From NCBI GenBank assembly GCA_020634555.1, contig JACKBK010000012.1, positions 33,488-97,487 on the forward strand: DNA of 64,000 bases. Direction: 5' to 3'. The DNA is from Caldilineae bacterium. GTDB lineage: Bacteria > Chloroflexota > Anaerolineae > JAAEKA01. The notes under the pieces were generated by a model, which did not search any database, was not told the origin of the DNA, and worked only from the letters and a program-made list of their open reading frames with translations. A program made the position numbers and the translations under genes. Positions within the stretch are counted from its first letter, which is position 1; each line of letters starts with the position of its first letter. Of this stretch, positions 50,132 to 57,587 are shown piece after piece.

Positions 50132-50824
50132 ATGGACGAACAGGGCACGAATCCTGAAGCAGACCAAGAAGCGCCAACAAACGCGGCAGCCGAGCGCATG
50201 CGCCAGGCACGCGAGCTGGCTCAAATGACAGTAGCCGGCGCGATCTCCACTGCCAGCAGCATGGCAGAGATGGCATCCGCCGAGGCAGCAGCCAACGCCG
50301 AGTCAGCCGGCGGCGCGACACAGGAGTTGTCCGGCGCAGTGGGCAAGGCCGCTGCCGGCGTTATACAGGGCGCTTCGGTCTCCACCGGCGCGGTCATCGG
50401 TGGCGCAAAGGGCGCGCTGGGCGGACTGATCCTGGCCGCGCAGATCAGCGGCGGCGCGCTCATCGAGGCGACCCGCGGGCTGGTGGGCACGACGGCGCGT
50501 ACTGCCGGCGCTGTCACAGAAGGCTTGGTGGTGGCAACCGAGGACCAGGAACAGGGCGCCGACCAGGTTAAGCACGCGGCCCGAACGTTCACTCAGGAAA
50601 GCTTCGACGCGACTGCCGGTGTGGCCTTCGGCGCGCTGGGCGGCGCGGCCACGGCTACCGGCGCGCTGGCCGGCGGCGCAAAAGGCGCGGTCGGTGGAAC
50701 TATCGAAGGGTTGAAGCTGGTCGCCAACGCCGGCGCCGATGCAACCTACGTCGTCGCCAAGGAAACCGCCCGCGGCAGTACAGAAGTCGCGCGCCGCGTG
50801 CTGCGACGCCCCGAAGAAGAGTAG
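50132..50824 (+). CDS. Gly/Ala-rich repetitive hypothetical protein
   Basis: 230 residues from ATG 50132, with GAAGGATC upstream; the longer frame has no such site. The N-terminal 25 residues are acidic. The rest is dominated by Gly and Ala with repeated 'GGAKGALGGLILAAQISGGA', 'ARTAGAVTEGLV', 'GVAFGALGGAATATGALAGG' and 'GGAKGAVGGTIEGLKLVANA' blocks. Small-residue periodicity resembles glycine-zipper helices that pack in or on membranes. A short basic tail ends RRVLRRPEEE. No known family is recognised; LEA-like or membrane-associated structural function is only a guess. Confidence 0.7.
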   Translation: MDEQGTNPEADQEAPTNAAAERMRQARELAQMTVAGAISTASSMAEMASAEAAANAESAGGATQELSGAVGKAAAGVIQGASVSTGAVIGGAKGALGGLILAAQISGGALIEATRGLVGTTARTAGAVTEGLVVATEDQEQGADQVKHAARTFTQESFDATAGVAFGALGGAATATGALAGGAKGAVGGTIEGLKLVANAGADATYVVAKETARGSTEVARRVLRRPEEE

Positions 50825-50827
50825 ACT

Positions 50828-50964
50828 CGTAACTATTCACCCGTCATTCCCGCCTCCGCGGGAATCCACGTCTTCACAGGCGCTAGACTCCTGCCCTGCT
50901 TGCGCCAGGAGCGAAGCGTATGGGGCCGCGGGAGTGACGCAACAGTGAAGACTGAGTAGTTGCG
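50828..50964. repeat. Interspersed inverted-repeat element, copy 4 (long form)
   Basis: 137 bp with ends CGTAACTATTCA (50828-50839) and TGAGTAGTTGCG (50953-50964), which are inverted copies with two mismatches. Inside are CCCGTCATTCCCGCCTCCGCGGGAAT and CCAGGAGCGAAGC/GCGGGAGTGACGC hairpin segments. Longer than copy 3 (65 bp) but with the same ends. Confidence 0.65.
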
Positions 50965-51006
50965 TAAAATCGATGTTCCCACATGACCGTCCCTTGGCCA
51001 CCCACG

Positions 51007-51033
51007 AAACTCCCCTCGCAGGGGAGTTTTTCT
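51007..51033. terminator. Hairpin terminator AAACTCCCCT-CGC-AGGGGAGTTT
   Basis: Perfect 10-bp stem (51007-51016 with 51020-51029) and 3-base loop, followed by TTTCT on plus. On minus it lies directly behind the phosphoesterase stop, so it may serve that gene. Confidence 0.8.
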
Positions 51034-51871
51034 ATTCCCCGTCTGCCAGCCAGCGATCCACCGCTTCATCTACAGAAATACGGTGGTGGAGAATCTCGTC
51101 TTCGTAGGCGATCACCCATGAGTAGAGCTGTGAGCGTGCGCTGCGCAGTTCCGCCAGATGCAGCCGGGCCAACGGACCGGCCTGTTCCAGAAATCCGGTG
51201 GTGACGTATGCTTCCTCTGTGCGTTGCCGGTCGTAGGCAAGACGGACCACTTCAGCCTGCCAGCCGCCGTTTTCCCAGGTCAACTGCCCGTAGCTGGCCC
51301 GAGTGTCGCCGTCGAAGGGCAAGCCGACCGACCCGACGTTGACAACCAGCGTGTCATCGACCTGGCGCACCAGCGGCCAGTGGGTGTGGCCGACGCAGAG
51401 CACTGCCGGAGGTGGGCTGCCTACCTGCAAGCGCAGCGTATCGTCACGGGTCTGGGGGAAAATGCCATCGCGCGTGCCGCGCGTCGAGGCGTGAACGATA
51501 CGCACCTCACCGCTATCTGGCCTAACCACACTCTGCTGAAAGGGCATCGCTTGCAACGGCGCGATGTCGCCGCCCAGCCGCGCCAGCGTCCAGCGAGTGG
51601 GCCGGTAGATGTCGGCATCTGCGCCTGCACCAGGTGGGTCGGGGCCAGCCTGGGAGATGACGTACTCCTCGTGATTGCCCAGCACTGTCAGCCAGCCATG
51701 AGTACGCTGCCGCTCCAGCACCAGCGCCAGACACTCGGCCGGCTGCGGGCCGCGGTTGACTACATCCCCACCGACCACGACGACATCCGGCTGCCACGCG
51801 TCGACATCCTCGACAACCCGTTCCAGGGCCGCGAGGTTGGCATGGATATCAGCCAGAACGGCGAGTTTCAT
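51032..51871 (-). CDS. YfcE-like metallophosphoesterase
   Basis: 279 residues. Motifs in order: 'LAVLADIHANLAALERVV' (D-x-H), 'VVVGGDVVNRGPQP' (GD), 'VLGNHEEYV' (GNHE), 'VRIVHASTRG' (H), 'AVLCVGHTHWPLVRQVDDTL' (GHTH). 'VNVGSVGLPFDGDTRASY' is typical for this DUF2437/YfcE-like subgroup. The C-terminal ~80 residues are helical. Cytosolic, substrate unknown. Single gene with its terminator right at its 3' end. Confidence 0.88.
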   Translation of the reverse strand: MKLAVLADIHANLAALERVVEDVDAWQPDVVVVGGDVVNRGPQPAECLALVLERQRTHGWLTVLGNHEEYVISQAGPDPPGAGADADIYRPTRWTLARLGGDIAPLQAMPFQQSVVRPDSGEVRIVHASTRGTRDGIFPQTRDDTLRLQVGSPPPAVLCVGHTHWPLVRQVDDTLVVNVGSVGLPFDGDTRASYGQLTWENGGWQAEVVRLAYDRQRTEEAYVTTGFLEQAGPLARLHLAELRSARSQLYSWVIAYEDEILHHRISVDEAVDRWLADGE

Positions 51872-51911
51872 GGGAGTTCGAAAGATTTTAGTGGGATTGG
51901 AACGGGTTCAG

Positions 51912-51990
51912 AATGAAACGTGAAACGTGAGAAATCGTCACGAAACAACTCCACGCTTCACGTTTCACGGCTCACGTTTCACGCCTCAAG
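51912..51990. repeat. CGTGAAACGTGAG / TTCACGTTTCACG repeats
   Basis: ATGAAACGTGAAACGTGAG on the left faces CACGCTTCACGTTTCACGGC and TCACGTTTCACG on the right; same word family as 31009-31135 and 40953-41050. Confidence 0.5.
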
Positions 51991-52013
51991 TCTTCACGTT
52001 TCACAAAGGCTGG

Positions 52014-52544
52014 CTACGGCTGGCGAACTTCGGCCTCGACCGTGACTGCACCGGCCTGCTCGAACTGGAGCGTTACCGGGAAGGTCTCGCCTGGATTCAA
52101 GTCACGGGTCAGGCCGATGAGCATGACGTGCAGCCCGCCGGGCTTGAGTTCCACCTGCCCGTTGGCCGGTACCTCGAGCCCGTCGGTGAGCTGCTGCATA
52201 CGCATAACATCACCGTCCATGACGGTTTCGTGGATCTCGACGGCGCCGGCCACGTCGGCCGCCGCGCTGACCAGGCGATCGGGCGTCGCGCTGCCGTTGG
52301 ACAGCACCATGTAAACAGCGCTATTCATGCCGGCCATGTTCATGCCGGAGTCTCCAGAGTCTGATGATGCGTCGCCTGCCATGCCGCCCGCATTGGCGGC
52401 CCGCGCCCAGACATTGCTGGCCTGGATGCCGGCTGTCGGCGCGCTGGCCGGCGGCGCACAGGCTGTGATCAGCAGCATCGCCAGCATTGCAAATACTGCC
52501 AGCGTGGCTGCAACCGGCACTTTCGCGTTCTTGTTTTGTATCAT
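52014..52544 (-). CDS. PCu(A)C copper chaperone lipoprotein (DUF461)
   Basis: 176 residues from ATG 52544 with AGAGGTC upstream. The signal peptide ends 'AMLLITAC' (Cys29, lipidation). The domain has the copper motif H-x-M pattern: 'GAVEIHETVMDGDVMRMQQL', then 'LKPGGLHVMLIGLTRDLNPG', supplying His and Met ligands. A Met/Asp/Ser-rich insertion ('ASSDSGDSGMNMAGMNS') may add copper-binding Met. PCu(A)C proteins deliver Cu(I) to CuA centres, which fits both an aa3 oxidase and NosZ. No ScoI partner is adjacent. Confidence 0.92.
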   Translation of the reverse strand: MIQNKNAKVPVAATLAVFAMLAMLLITACAPPASAPTAGIQASNVWARAANAGGMAGDASSDSGDSGMNMAGMNSAVYMVLSNGSATPDRLVSAAADVAGAVEIHETVMDGDVMRMQQLTDGLEVPANGQVELKPGGLHVMLIGLTRDLNPGETFPVTLQFEQAGAVTVEAEVRQP

Positions 52545-52736
52545 TGGTTCGGGACCTCTTTTGTTGATGATCAATGGCAAATCCGGTTGCCATTGAACCA
52601 TATTTCACGCACCTCTGGCTCTTATACCATTGCCGGTAGACGGTGTCAACTGGCAGCAGACGCGAAAGAGCAACCTTTCGGAGGTCTCGCGATCCTCCGA
52701 AAGGTTGCCTTTTCCGAAGCAGCGCGCACCGCCCGA

Positions 52737-53744
52737 TCAGTTCAGCGATGGCTGCGGCCGCTCAGGCGGCGCCTGGAACGCGACGCTGGGAGCATCACAG
52801 GCGTGTTCCGCAATCGCGGACTGGGAGGCGTGGCGGCGGGTCAGAGTGATTCGTTGCAGTTCCTCGACGTAGCTCCAAAACGCGTTGACAGCCGGCGTGC
52901 GCGAGCGGTTGGCATTGTCGACCAGATAAAGCCAGCGAGTGATGGACATCCCCTCGACGGGAACGGCCTTTATGTGGCCCCAGGTCATGCAGCGTTCAGC
53001 CGTTACCAACGGTACAAAGGCAACGCCCAGGTTCTCCTCCACGGCCATGACAATGGCTTCCGAGTTGTCCAGCACCAGAACACACTCCAGATGATCGATG
53101 TCGACGCCCAGTGTGTCGAGGCTCTCGATAACCGCCATCTGCGTGCCGGCCGTGGCCTCGCGGAAGATGAAACGCTCGCCATACAGATCCTTAGCCTGAA
53201 TGATCTCACGCTGCGCCCACGGATGGTCGGCGGGAACCACCAGGCTGATTTTGTCCTCAAAAAAGCGCCTGTAATGCAACCCGGAGCGCTCGATGCGGTG
53301 GCTGGTGATGCCAATGTCCGCCTCACCTGCCAGAAGCCAGTCGATCACCTGAGAACGCGGTCCGACCCGGACCGCGGCCTGCACCTGCGGGTACATCTCC
53401 CGGTAACGGGCCAGCACCCGTGGCACCACATACTTGCCCGAAGAGGTCGAACAGCCCAACGTTATCAAGCCGGCTACTTCGCCGCTGAGGGCCAGCGCGG
53501 CCTCCTCGACCTGCCGTCCGGCGCGCAGCATCTCCTGCACCAGGGGCAGCAACGAAGCGCCCGCTGTGCTCAGGTCAACCCGGCGCCCGTGGCGTTCGAA
53601 CAGGTCGATACCCAGTTGTTGCTCCAGGTTTTGGATATGTTGGCTGACGCTGGGCTGGCTCATATGCAGGCGCTGGGCAGTGCGCGTAAAGTTTTCAGTT
53701 TCAGCAGCCGTGACAAAAATGCGCAGGCTGTCCAGATCAAGCAT
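52737..53744 (-). CDS. LysR-family transcriptional regulator
   Basis: 335 residues, ATG start with AGGAAC upstream. The N-terminal winged helix is complete ('FVTAAETENFTRTAQRLHMS', 'QPSVSQHIQNLEQQLGIDLF'). The effector domain has 'GLITLGCSTSSGKYVVPRVL' and 'GEADIGITSHRIERSGLHYR', resembling CysB/CbbR-like and RbcR-like regulators. A ~30-residue Pro-rich tail follows ('SQSAIAEHACDAPSVAFQAP'). It is divergent from the four-rhodanese lipoprotein gene, which LysR proteins often regulate across such a shared 184-bp promoter. Confidence 0.92.
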   Translation of the reverse strand: MLDLDSLRIFVTAAETENFTRTAQRLHMSQPSVSQHIQNLEQQLGIDLFERHGRRVDLSTAGASLLPLVQEMLRAGRQVEEAALALSGEVAGLITLGCSTSSGKYVVPRVLARYREMYPQVQAAVRVGPRSQVIDWLLAGEADIGITSHRIERSGLHYRRFFEDKISLVVPADHPWAQREIIQAKDLYGERFIFREATAGTQMAVIESLDTLGVDIDHLECVLVLDNSEAIVMAVEENLGVAFVPLVTAERCMTWGHIKAVPVEGMSITRWLYLVDNANRSRTPAVNAFWSYVEELQRITLTRRHASQSAIAEHACDAPSVAFQAPPERPQPSLN

Positions 53745-53808
53745 GATATGTTCCTTTCCTGTGATTGTTTTCTCAGATGTAGTATATCAGATTCTGTTAT
53801 CAATAGAC

Positions 53809-53822
53809 ATGATCTAGGTCAT
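53809..53822. promoter_or_regulatory. Possible Crp/Fnr-type operator TGA-N6-TCA in the lysR/rhodanese promoter region
   Basis: ATGATCTAGGTCAT contains TGA-N6-TCA with flanking symmetry. It lies 107 bp before the rhodanese ATG and 64 bp before lysR. TTATCA at 53797 and TGATAA at 53829 flank it symmetrically. Short palindromes arise by chance, so confidence is low. Confidence 0.35.
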
Positions 53823-53928
53823 AAGACGTGATAAGGTTCTCTTGTATGATCGAAGGCAGGAATTCTCTATTTCCGATGGTTTCCACGCATTCACCGTGTG
53901 CGCAGTTCGCACAACAAGGAGAAGAACG

Positions 53929-55968
53929 ATGACCCGCAAACTCGTGCTATTGACTCTGCTGATCTTGGCCCTGGCGCTGGTTTCCGCGTGTGGTCCGGCA
54001 GCCGAGGAAGCTGCACCGACGGCTACCGCCGTGCCGCCGACCGCGACTGCTGTCCCACCGACAGACACACCCGTGCCGCCGACTGCAACTCCGGCACCAC
54101 CGACAGACACGCCCGTGCCGCCGACCGCGACACCCGTACCACCAACCGCGACGCCAGAACCGCCCCAGTCCAGCGCCGTGCTCGACGATGCGACGGCCTA
54201 CTACAGCAGCGGCCCGAAAACAATCTCGGCTGACGACCTGTTCGCCAACCTCAACGACGGTGACGCTGAAAACGACCCGTTCATTCTCTCGGTGCGCGCG
54301 CTTGAGGACGACACCGCCGGCCACATCCCCGGCGCCTACAACGTCAGCATAAAGGAACTCTTTACCCCTGACGTTCTGGCGGACCTGCCCACCGATCAGC
54401 CGATTGTGGTCTATTGCTACACCGGCCAGACGGCCGCTCAGGCAACTGCCGCGCTGAACGTGATGGGCTACGACGCATCCAGCCTGGTCTTCGGCATGAG
54501 TGGCTGGACTAACGACCCAACTGCCTACGTCAAGCGGTTCGACGCCGAAAAGGTCGCACGCCAATACCCCACCAGCACCGAAGAAGTAGCGTGGCCCGAG
54601 GCGTCGGGTGACACACCTGACGCGCTGGGCGAGACCAGCGTGGCCGCCGCGGAAGCCTACTTCACCGATGGCGGGCCGAAGCTGATCGCCGCGGACGACG
54701 TGTACAACAACCTCAACGACGGCGACCCGGACAACGACCCCTTCATCATTTCGGTACGCTCGGCTGAAGATTACGCCAAAGGCCACGTGCCAGGCGCGGT
54801 CTGGGCCAGTCCCAAGGAGCTTTTTACCGCCGACATGCTGGCCAAGCTGCCTGCCGATCGCCCCATCGTCACCTATTGCTACACCGGCCAGACCGCCGGC
54901 CAGGTGACAGCCGGACTAAACCTGTTGGGCTATGACGCCGCCAGCATGACTTATGGCATGAGCGGCTGGAGCGACGACCCCGAGGTGTACGTCAAGCGCT
55001 TCGATCCTGAGACAACACCGCGCGACTTTGCATTCGACACGGGCGCACCTGCCAGCCTGGCTGCCGGCAAGATGGCCGACGACAGCGCCGCGGCAGGCAA
55101 CGAAGTCATGGACGCGGCTGTCGCGTATTTCAGCGCCGGCCCGAAGACCATCGCTGCTGACGCGCTGTTCGAGAACCTGAACGACGGCGACGAGACCAAT
55201 GATCCGTATGTCATTTCGGTGCGCAAGCCGGAGGACTACGCGGCCGGTCACATCCCCGGCGCGGTGAACATCAGCCCGGCTGACTTGTTCAACCCCGACG
55301 TGATGGCAACGCTGCCCACCGATCAACCCATCGTCGCATACTGTTACACCGGCCAGTCTGCCAGCCAGGTAACGTCGGCTCTCAACATGGCAGGATACGA
55401 TGCCAGCAACCTGGTGTTTGGTATGAGCTCCTGGACGACCGATCCTGAGGTCTACAAGACGCGATTCGAACCGGAAACGGCCAAGAGCTACCCCACCACG
55501 ACCGATCCCTTCGAGGCAACAGGCGAGTATGCTGCGCCCAGCCCGTTGGCGGCGACGGTGGCCGAAGCGGCCAACACCTACTTCGACGCCGGCATGAAGA
55601 CCATCAAGGCCGACGCGCTGTATGAGAACCTGAACGACGGCGATGAGACCAACGATCCCTACATCATCTCGGTACGGTCGGCCGACGACTACGGCAAGGG
55701 ACATTTGCCCGGCGCAGTCTGGGAAGACCCCAAGGCGCTCTTCACGCCCGAGGGCCTGGCAACCCTGCCCACAGACCAGCCGATTGTCGTTTATTGCTAC
55801 ACCGGCCAGACCGCCAGCCAGGTAACGTCGGCGCTGAATCTGCTGGGCTACGACGCCAGCAGCCTGGTGTTTGGCATGAGTAGCTGGAGCGATGATCCTG
55901 ATGTTTTCGCCAAGCGCTTCGACGCCGCCAAGGCCGCGCACGACTATGCCACCGAGGCCAGCCAATGA
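53929..55968 (+). CDS. Lipoprotein with four tandem rhodanese domains
   Basis: 679 residues from ATG 53929 with AAGGAGAAGAACG upstream. Signal peptide and lipobox 'LALVSAC' (Cys21), then a Pro/Thr spacer ('PPTDTPVPPTATP') to about residue 84. Four rhodanese domains follow with a period of about 151-155 residues. Each has 'NLNDGD..NDPFIISVR', a 'GHIPGA' turn and the active loop 'YCYTGQT' or 'YCYTGQS'. The catalytic cysteines are Cys163, Cys317, Cys472 and Cys623, all intact. Predicted to be anchored outside the membrane and to bind persulfide sulfur. It precedes the multiheme cytochrome operon and is divergent from lysR. Confidence 0.93.
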   Translation: MTRKLVLLTLLILALALVSACGPAAEEAAPTATAVPPTATAVPPTDTPVPPTATPAPPTDTPVPPTATPVPPTATPEPPQSSAVLDDATAYYSSGPKTISADDLFANLNDGDAENDPFILSVRALEDDTAGHIPGAYNVSIKELFTPDVLADLPTDQPIVVYCYTGQTAAQATAALNVMGYDASSLVFGMSGWTNDPTAYVKRFDAEKVARQYPTSTEEVAWPEASGDTPDALGETSVAAAEAYFTDGGPKLIAADDVYNNLNDGDPDNDPFIISVRSAEDYAKGHVPGAVWASPKELFTADMLAKLPADRPIVTYCYTGQTAGQVTAGLNLLGYDAASMTYGMSGWSDDPEVYVKRFDPETTPRDFAFDTGAPASLAAGKMADDSAAAGNEVMDAAVAYFSAGPKTIAADALFENLNDGDETNDPYVISVRKPEDYAAGHIPGAVNISPADLFNPDVMATLPTDQPIVAYCYTGQSASQVTSALNMAGYDASNLVFGMSSWTTDPEVYKTRFEPETAKSYPTTTDPFEATGEYAAPSPLAATVAEAANTYFDAGMKTIKADALYENLNDGDETNDPYIISVRSADDYGKGHLPGAVWEDPKALFTPEGLATLPTDQPIVVYCYTGQTASQVTSALNLLGYDASSLVFGMSSWSDDPDVFAKRFDAAKAAHDYATEASQ

Positions 55969-56010
55969 CGGGACGACCGTCAAGTCGCCTCGTGATGTAA
56001 CGTGATATCG

Positions 56011-56036
56011 CCTGCCCCGATTGCTCGGGGCAGGCA
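56011..56036 (+). terminator. Hairpin terminator after the rhodanese gene
   Basis: GCCTGCCCCG (56011-56020) pairs perfectly with CGGGGCAGGC (56027-56036) around ATTGCT. It lies 43 bp after the stop; the T-tail is weak (ATCCCCGTTTCTT), so partial read-through into the cytochrome operon is possible. Confidence 0.7.
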
Positions 56037-56123
56037 TCCCCGTTTCTTGAATTTGAACATAGCCTCTCTCGCAGTGAACGCTTCACCCCCTGCTGCGAGC
56101 CAAACGGAAAGGAGCCATCCCAG

Positions 56124-56474
56124 ATGAAATCTGTCATGAAGCGGCCTGTGTTCTGGGCCATTGTCGGGGTGGTGTTGCTGGGCGCGCTGGTGTTGTTCCT
56201 GCGTCCATCGGCGAGTCTGGCGCCAAACTCCGAAGCGGCAGCGCAGCCGGCTGCTGTAGATCCTTCAATTCTGATCGAAAGCGCGCCGCAGGCAGTCAGC
56301 ATGGTTGCGCAGGAAGCGCCAGCTCAGGAACAGCCGGAAACGAGCGCGCCGGTTGTGGCGGATACACCGTCCTCGGATAACTGCATCGCCTGCCACACCA
56401 ACCAGGCAGTGCTGGAGCAGTTGGCCGAAGAGCCAGAGGAGGTCGTTTCCGAGCTTGCCGCCGGCGAGGGCTGA
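56124..56474 (+). CDS. N-terminal part of an interrupted multiheme cytochrome c
   Basis: 116 residues from ATG 56124, with GGAAAGGAGCCATCCCAG upstream. Basic N-terminus and a single membrane helix ('FWAIVGVVLLGALVLFL') serve as an uncleaved anchor. An Ala/Pro/Glu linker leads to one CXXCH heme site ('SDNCIACHTN', about residues 87-91). The frame then stops at TGA 56472-56474, yet the same frame continues open for 371 codons with ten more heme sites. So this is most likely the N-terminal piece of one 11-heme protein. Confidence 0.8.
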   Translation: MKSVMKRPVFWAIVGVVLLGALVLFLRPSASLAPNSEAAAQPAAVDPSILIESAPQAVSMVAQEAPAQEQPETSAPVVADTPSSDNCIACHTNQAVLEQLAEEPEEVVSELAAGEG

Positions 56475-56492
56475 GCTGGCGAGCTGCCTCCG

Positions 56493-57587
56493 TTGGAGGC
56501 ATGGAAAAAGGTCTTCGTTGAAGAGGATTTTCTGGACGATGTTCATGCCGAACCGGGCTGCATCGCCTGCCATGGCGGCCAATCCGGTGTGATGGACAAA
56601 GTACAGGCGCATGAAGGGCTGCTGCCCAAGGCCAGCGCCAATCCGCAACAGTCGTGCGGCACCTGCCACGTCGGTATTGTGGAACAGGCGCGCGACAGCA
56701 ACCACCGCATGCAACTGGGCTACCAGGAAGTGTTGGAGCACCGCGGCGCCGATTTTACAATGCCGGAAACGGTGAAAGCCTACACGACTCACTGCACCAA
56801 GTGTCACGCTGACTGCGGCGACTGCCACGTCAGCCGGCCCAGCGCGCTGGACGGCGGCCTGATCGCCGGCCACCAGGTCAAGCGCGTGGCGTCGGTCTTT
56901 GTCACCTGTGGAGGCTGCCACAGCGCACGCGTGAGCGACGAGTACAAGGGCGTCCACGAGGGTATTCCGGCCGACGTTCACTGGGAAAAGGCAGGCATGC
57001 CCTGCACCCAGTGCCACACCATGGATGAATACCACGAAGGAACCCATGGCACCCGTTACGATGACGCGCCCAGCCCGGACTGTGTGGACTGTCACGCGGA
57101 CGATGTAACAGTAGGAGGCGACAACCTGCAGCACACCATCCACACCTCCACGGTACAGTGCCAGGTCTGCCATGCTGCCGGCGAGTACAAGTCCTGCTCC
57201 AACTGCCACACCGGCCGCGATGACTCAGGGATCCCGTACACGACGACAGACCCTAGCGAGATGACCTTCAAGATCGGCGCCAACCCGCTGAAGAGCGACG
57301 ATAGGCCCTGGGATTATGTCCTGGTACGCCACGTCCCAACCAACAGCGATCTGTTCGACTTCTACGGCGACAACCTGCTGCCGGAATTCGACAACCTGCC
57401 GACCTGGAAGTATACTACGCCACACAACATGCAGCGGATCACGCCCCAAAACGCAAGCTGCAACAGTTGTCACGGTCAAACGGACCTCTTCCTGACCGAA
57501 AACGATGTCGTCGCCGAGGAACTCGAAGCGAATCGCGACGTTATAGTTCCTCGGGTTCCCCCAACACGTCCGGAGCAGAGGCAATGA
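56493..57587 (+). CDS. C-terminal part of the interrupted multiheme cytochrome c (ten CXXCH)
   Basis: 364 residues if read from TTG 56493; the frame is open from 56475. No ribosome binding site or signal peptide precedes it, so it is unlikely to be exported on its own. Ten CXXCH sites: CIACH, CGTCH, CTKCH, CGDCH, CGGCH, CTQCH, CVDCH, CQVCH, CSNCH, CNSCH. The closely spaced 'CTKCHADCGDCH' and the overall layout resemble NapC/NrfH-linked or c-type electron-transfer proteins with cytochrome c7/c3-like heme packing. It overlaps the next cytochrome gene by ATGA. Same frame as 56124-56474; see that entry. Confidence 0.8.
   Translation: MEAWKKVFVEEDFLDDVHAEPGCIACHGGQSGVMDKVQAHEGLLPKASANPQQSCGTCHVGIVEQARDSNHRMQLGYQEVLEHRGADFTMPETVKAYTTHCTKCHADCGDCHVSRPSALDGGLIAGHQVKRVASVFVTCGGCHSARVSDEYKGVHEGIPADVHWEKAGMPCTQCHTMDEYHEGTHGTRYDDAPSPDCVDCHADDVTVGGDNLQHTIHTSTVQCQVCHAAGEYKSCSNCHTGRDDSGIPYTTTDPSEMTFKIGANPLKSDDRPWDYVLVRHVPTNSDLFDFYGDNLLPEFDNLPTWKYTTPHNMQRITPQNASCNSCHGQTDLFLTENDVVAEELEANRDVIVPRVPPTRPEQRQ

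Noticed and set aside
54916..56037. 373-codon minus-strand frame in the rhodanese gene
   Set aside because: It mirrors the four rhodanese repeats of the plus-strand protein and carries no own motifs.
56472..56500. Selenocysteine insertion signal after TGA: a GCCTCC-GTT-GGAGGC hairpin lies 11 bases downstream of the in-frame TGA.
   Set aside because: The spacing resembles a bacterial SECIS, but the loop lacks the conserved bulged U and GU pattern, the position is not a redox Cys site, and the flanking residues suggest Trp. No selenocysteine machinery is visible. A nonsense change or error is simpler.
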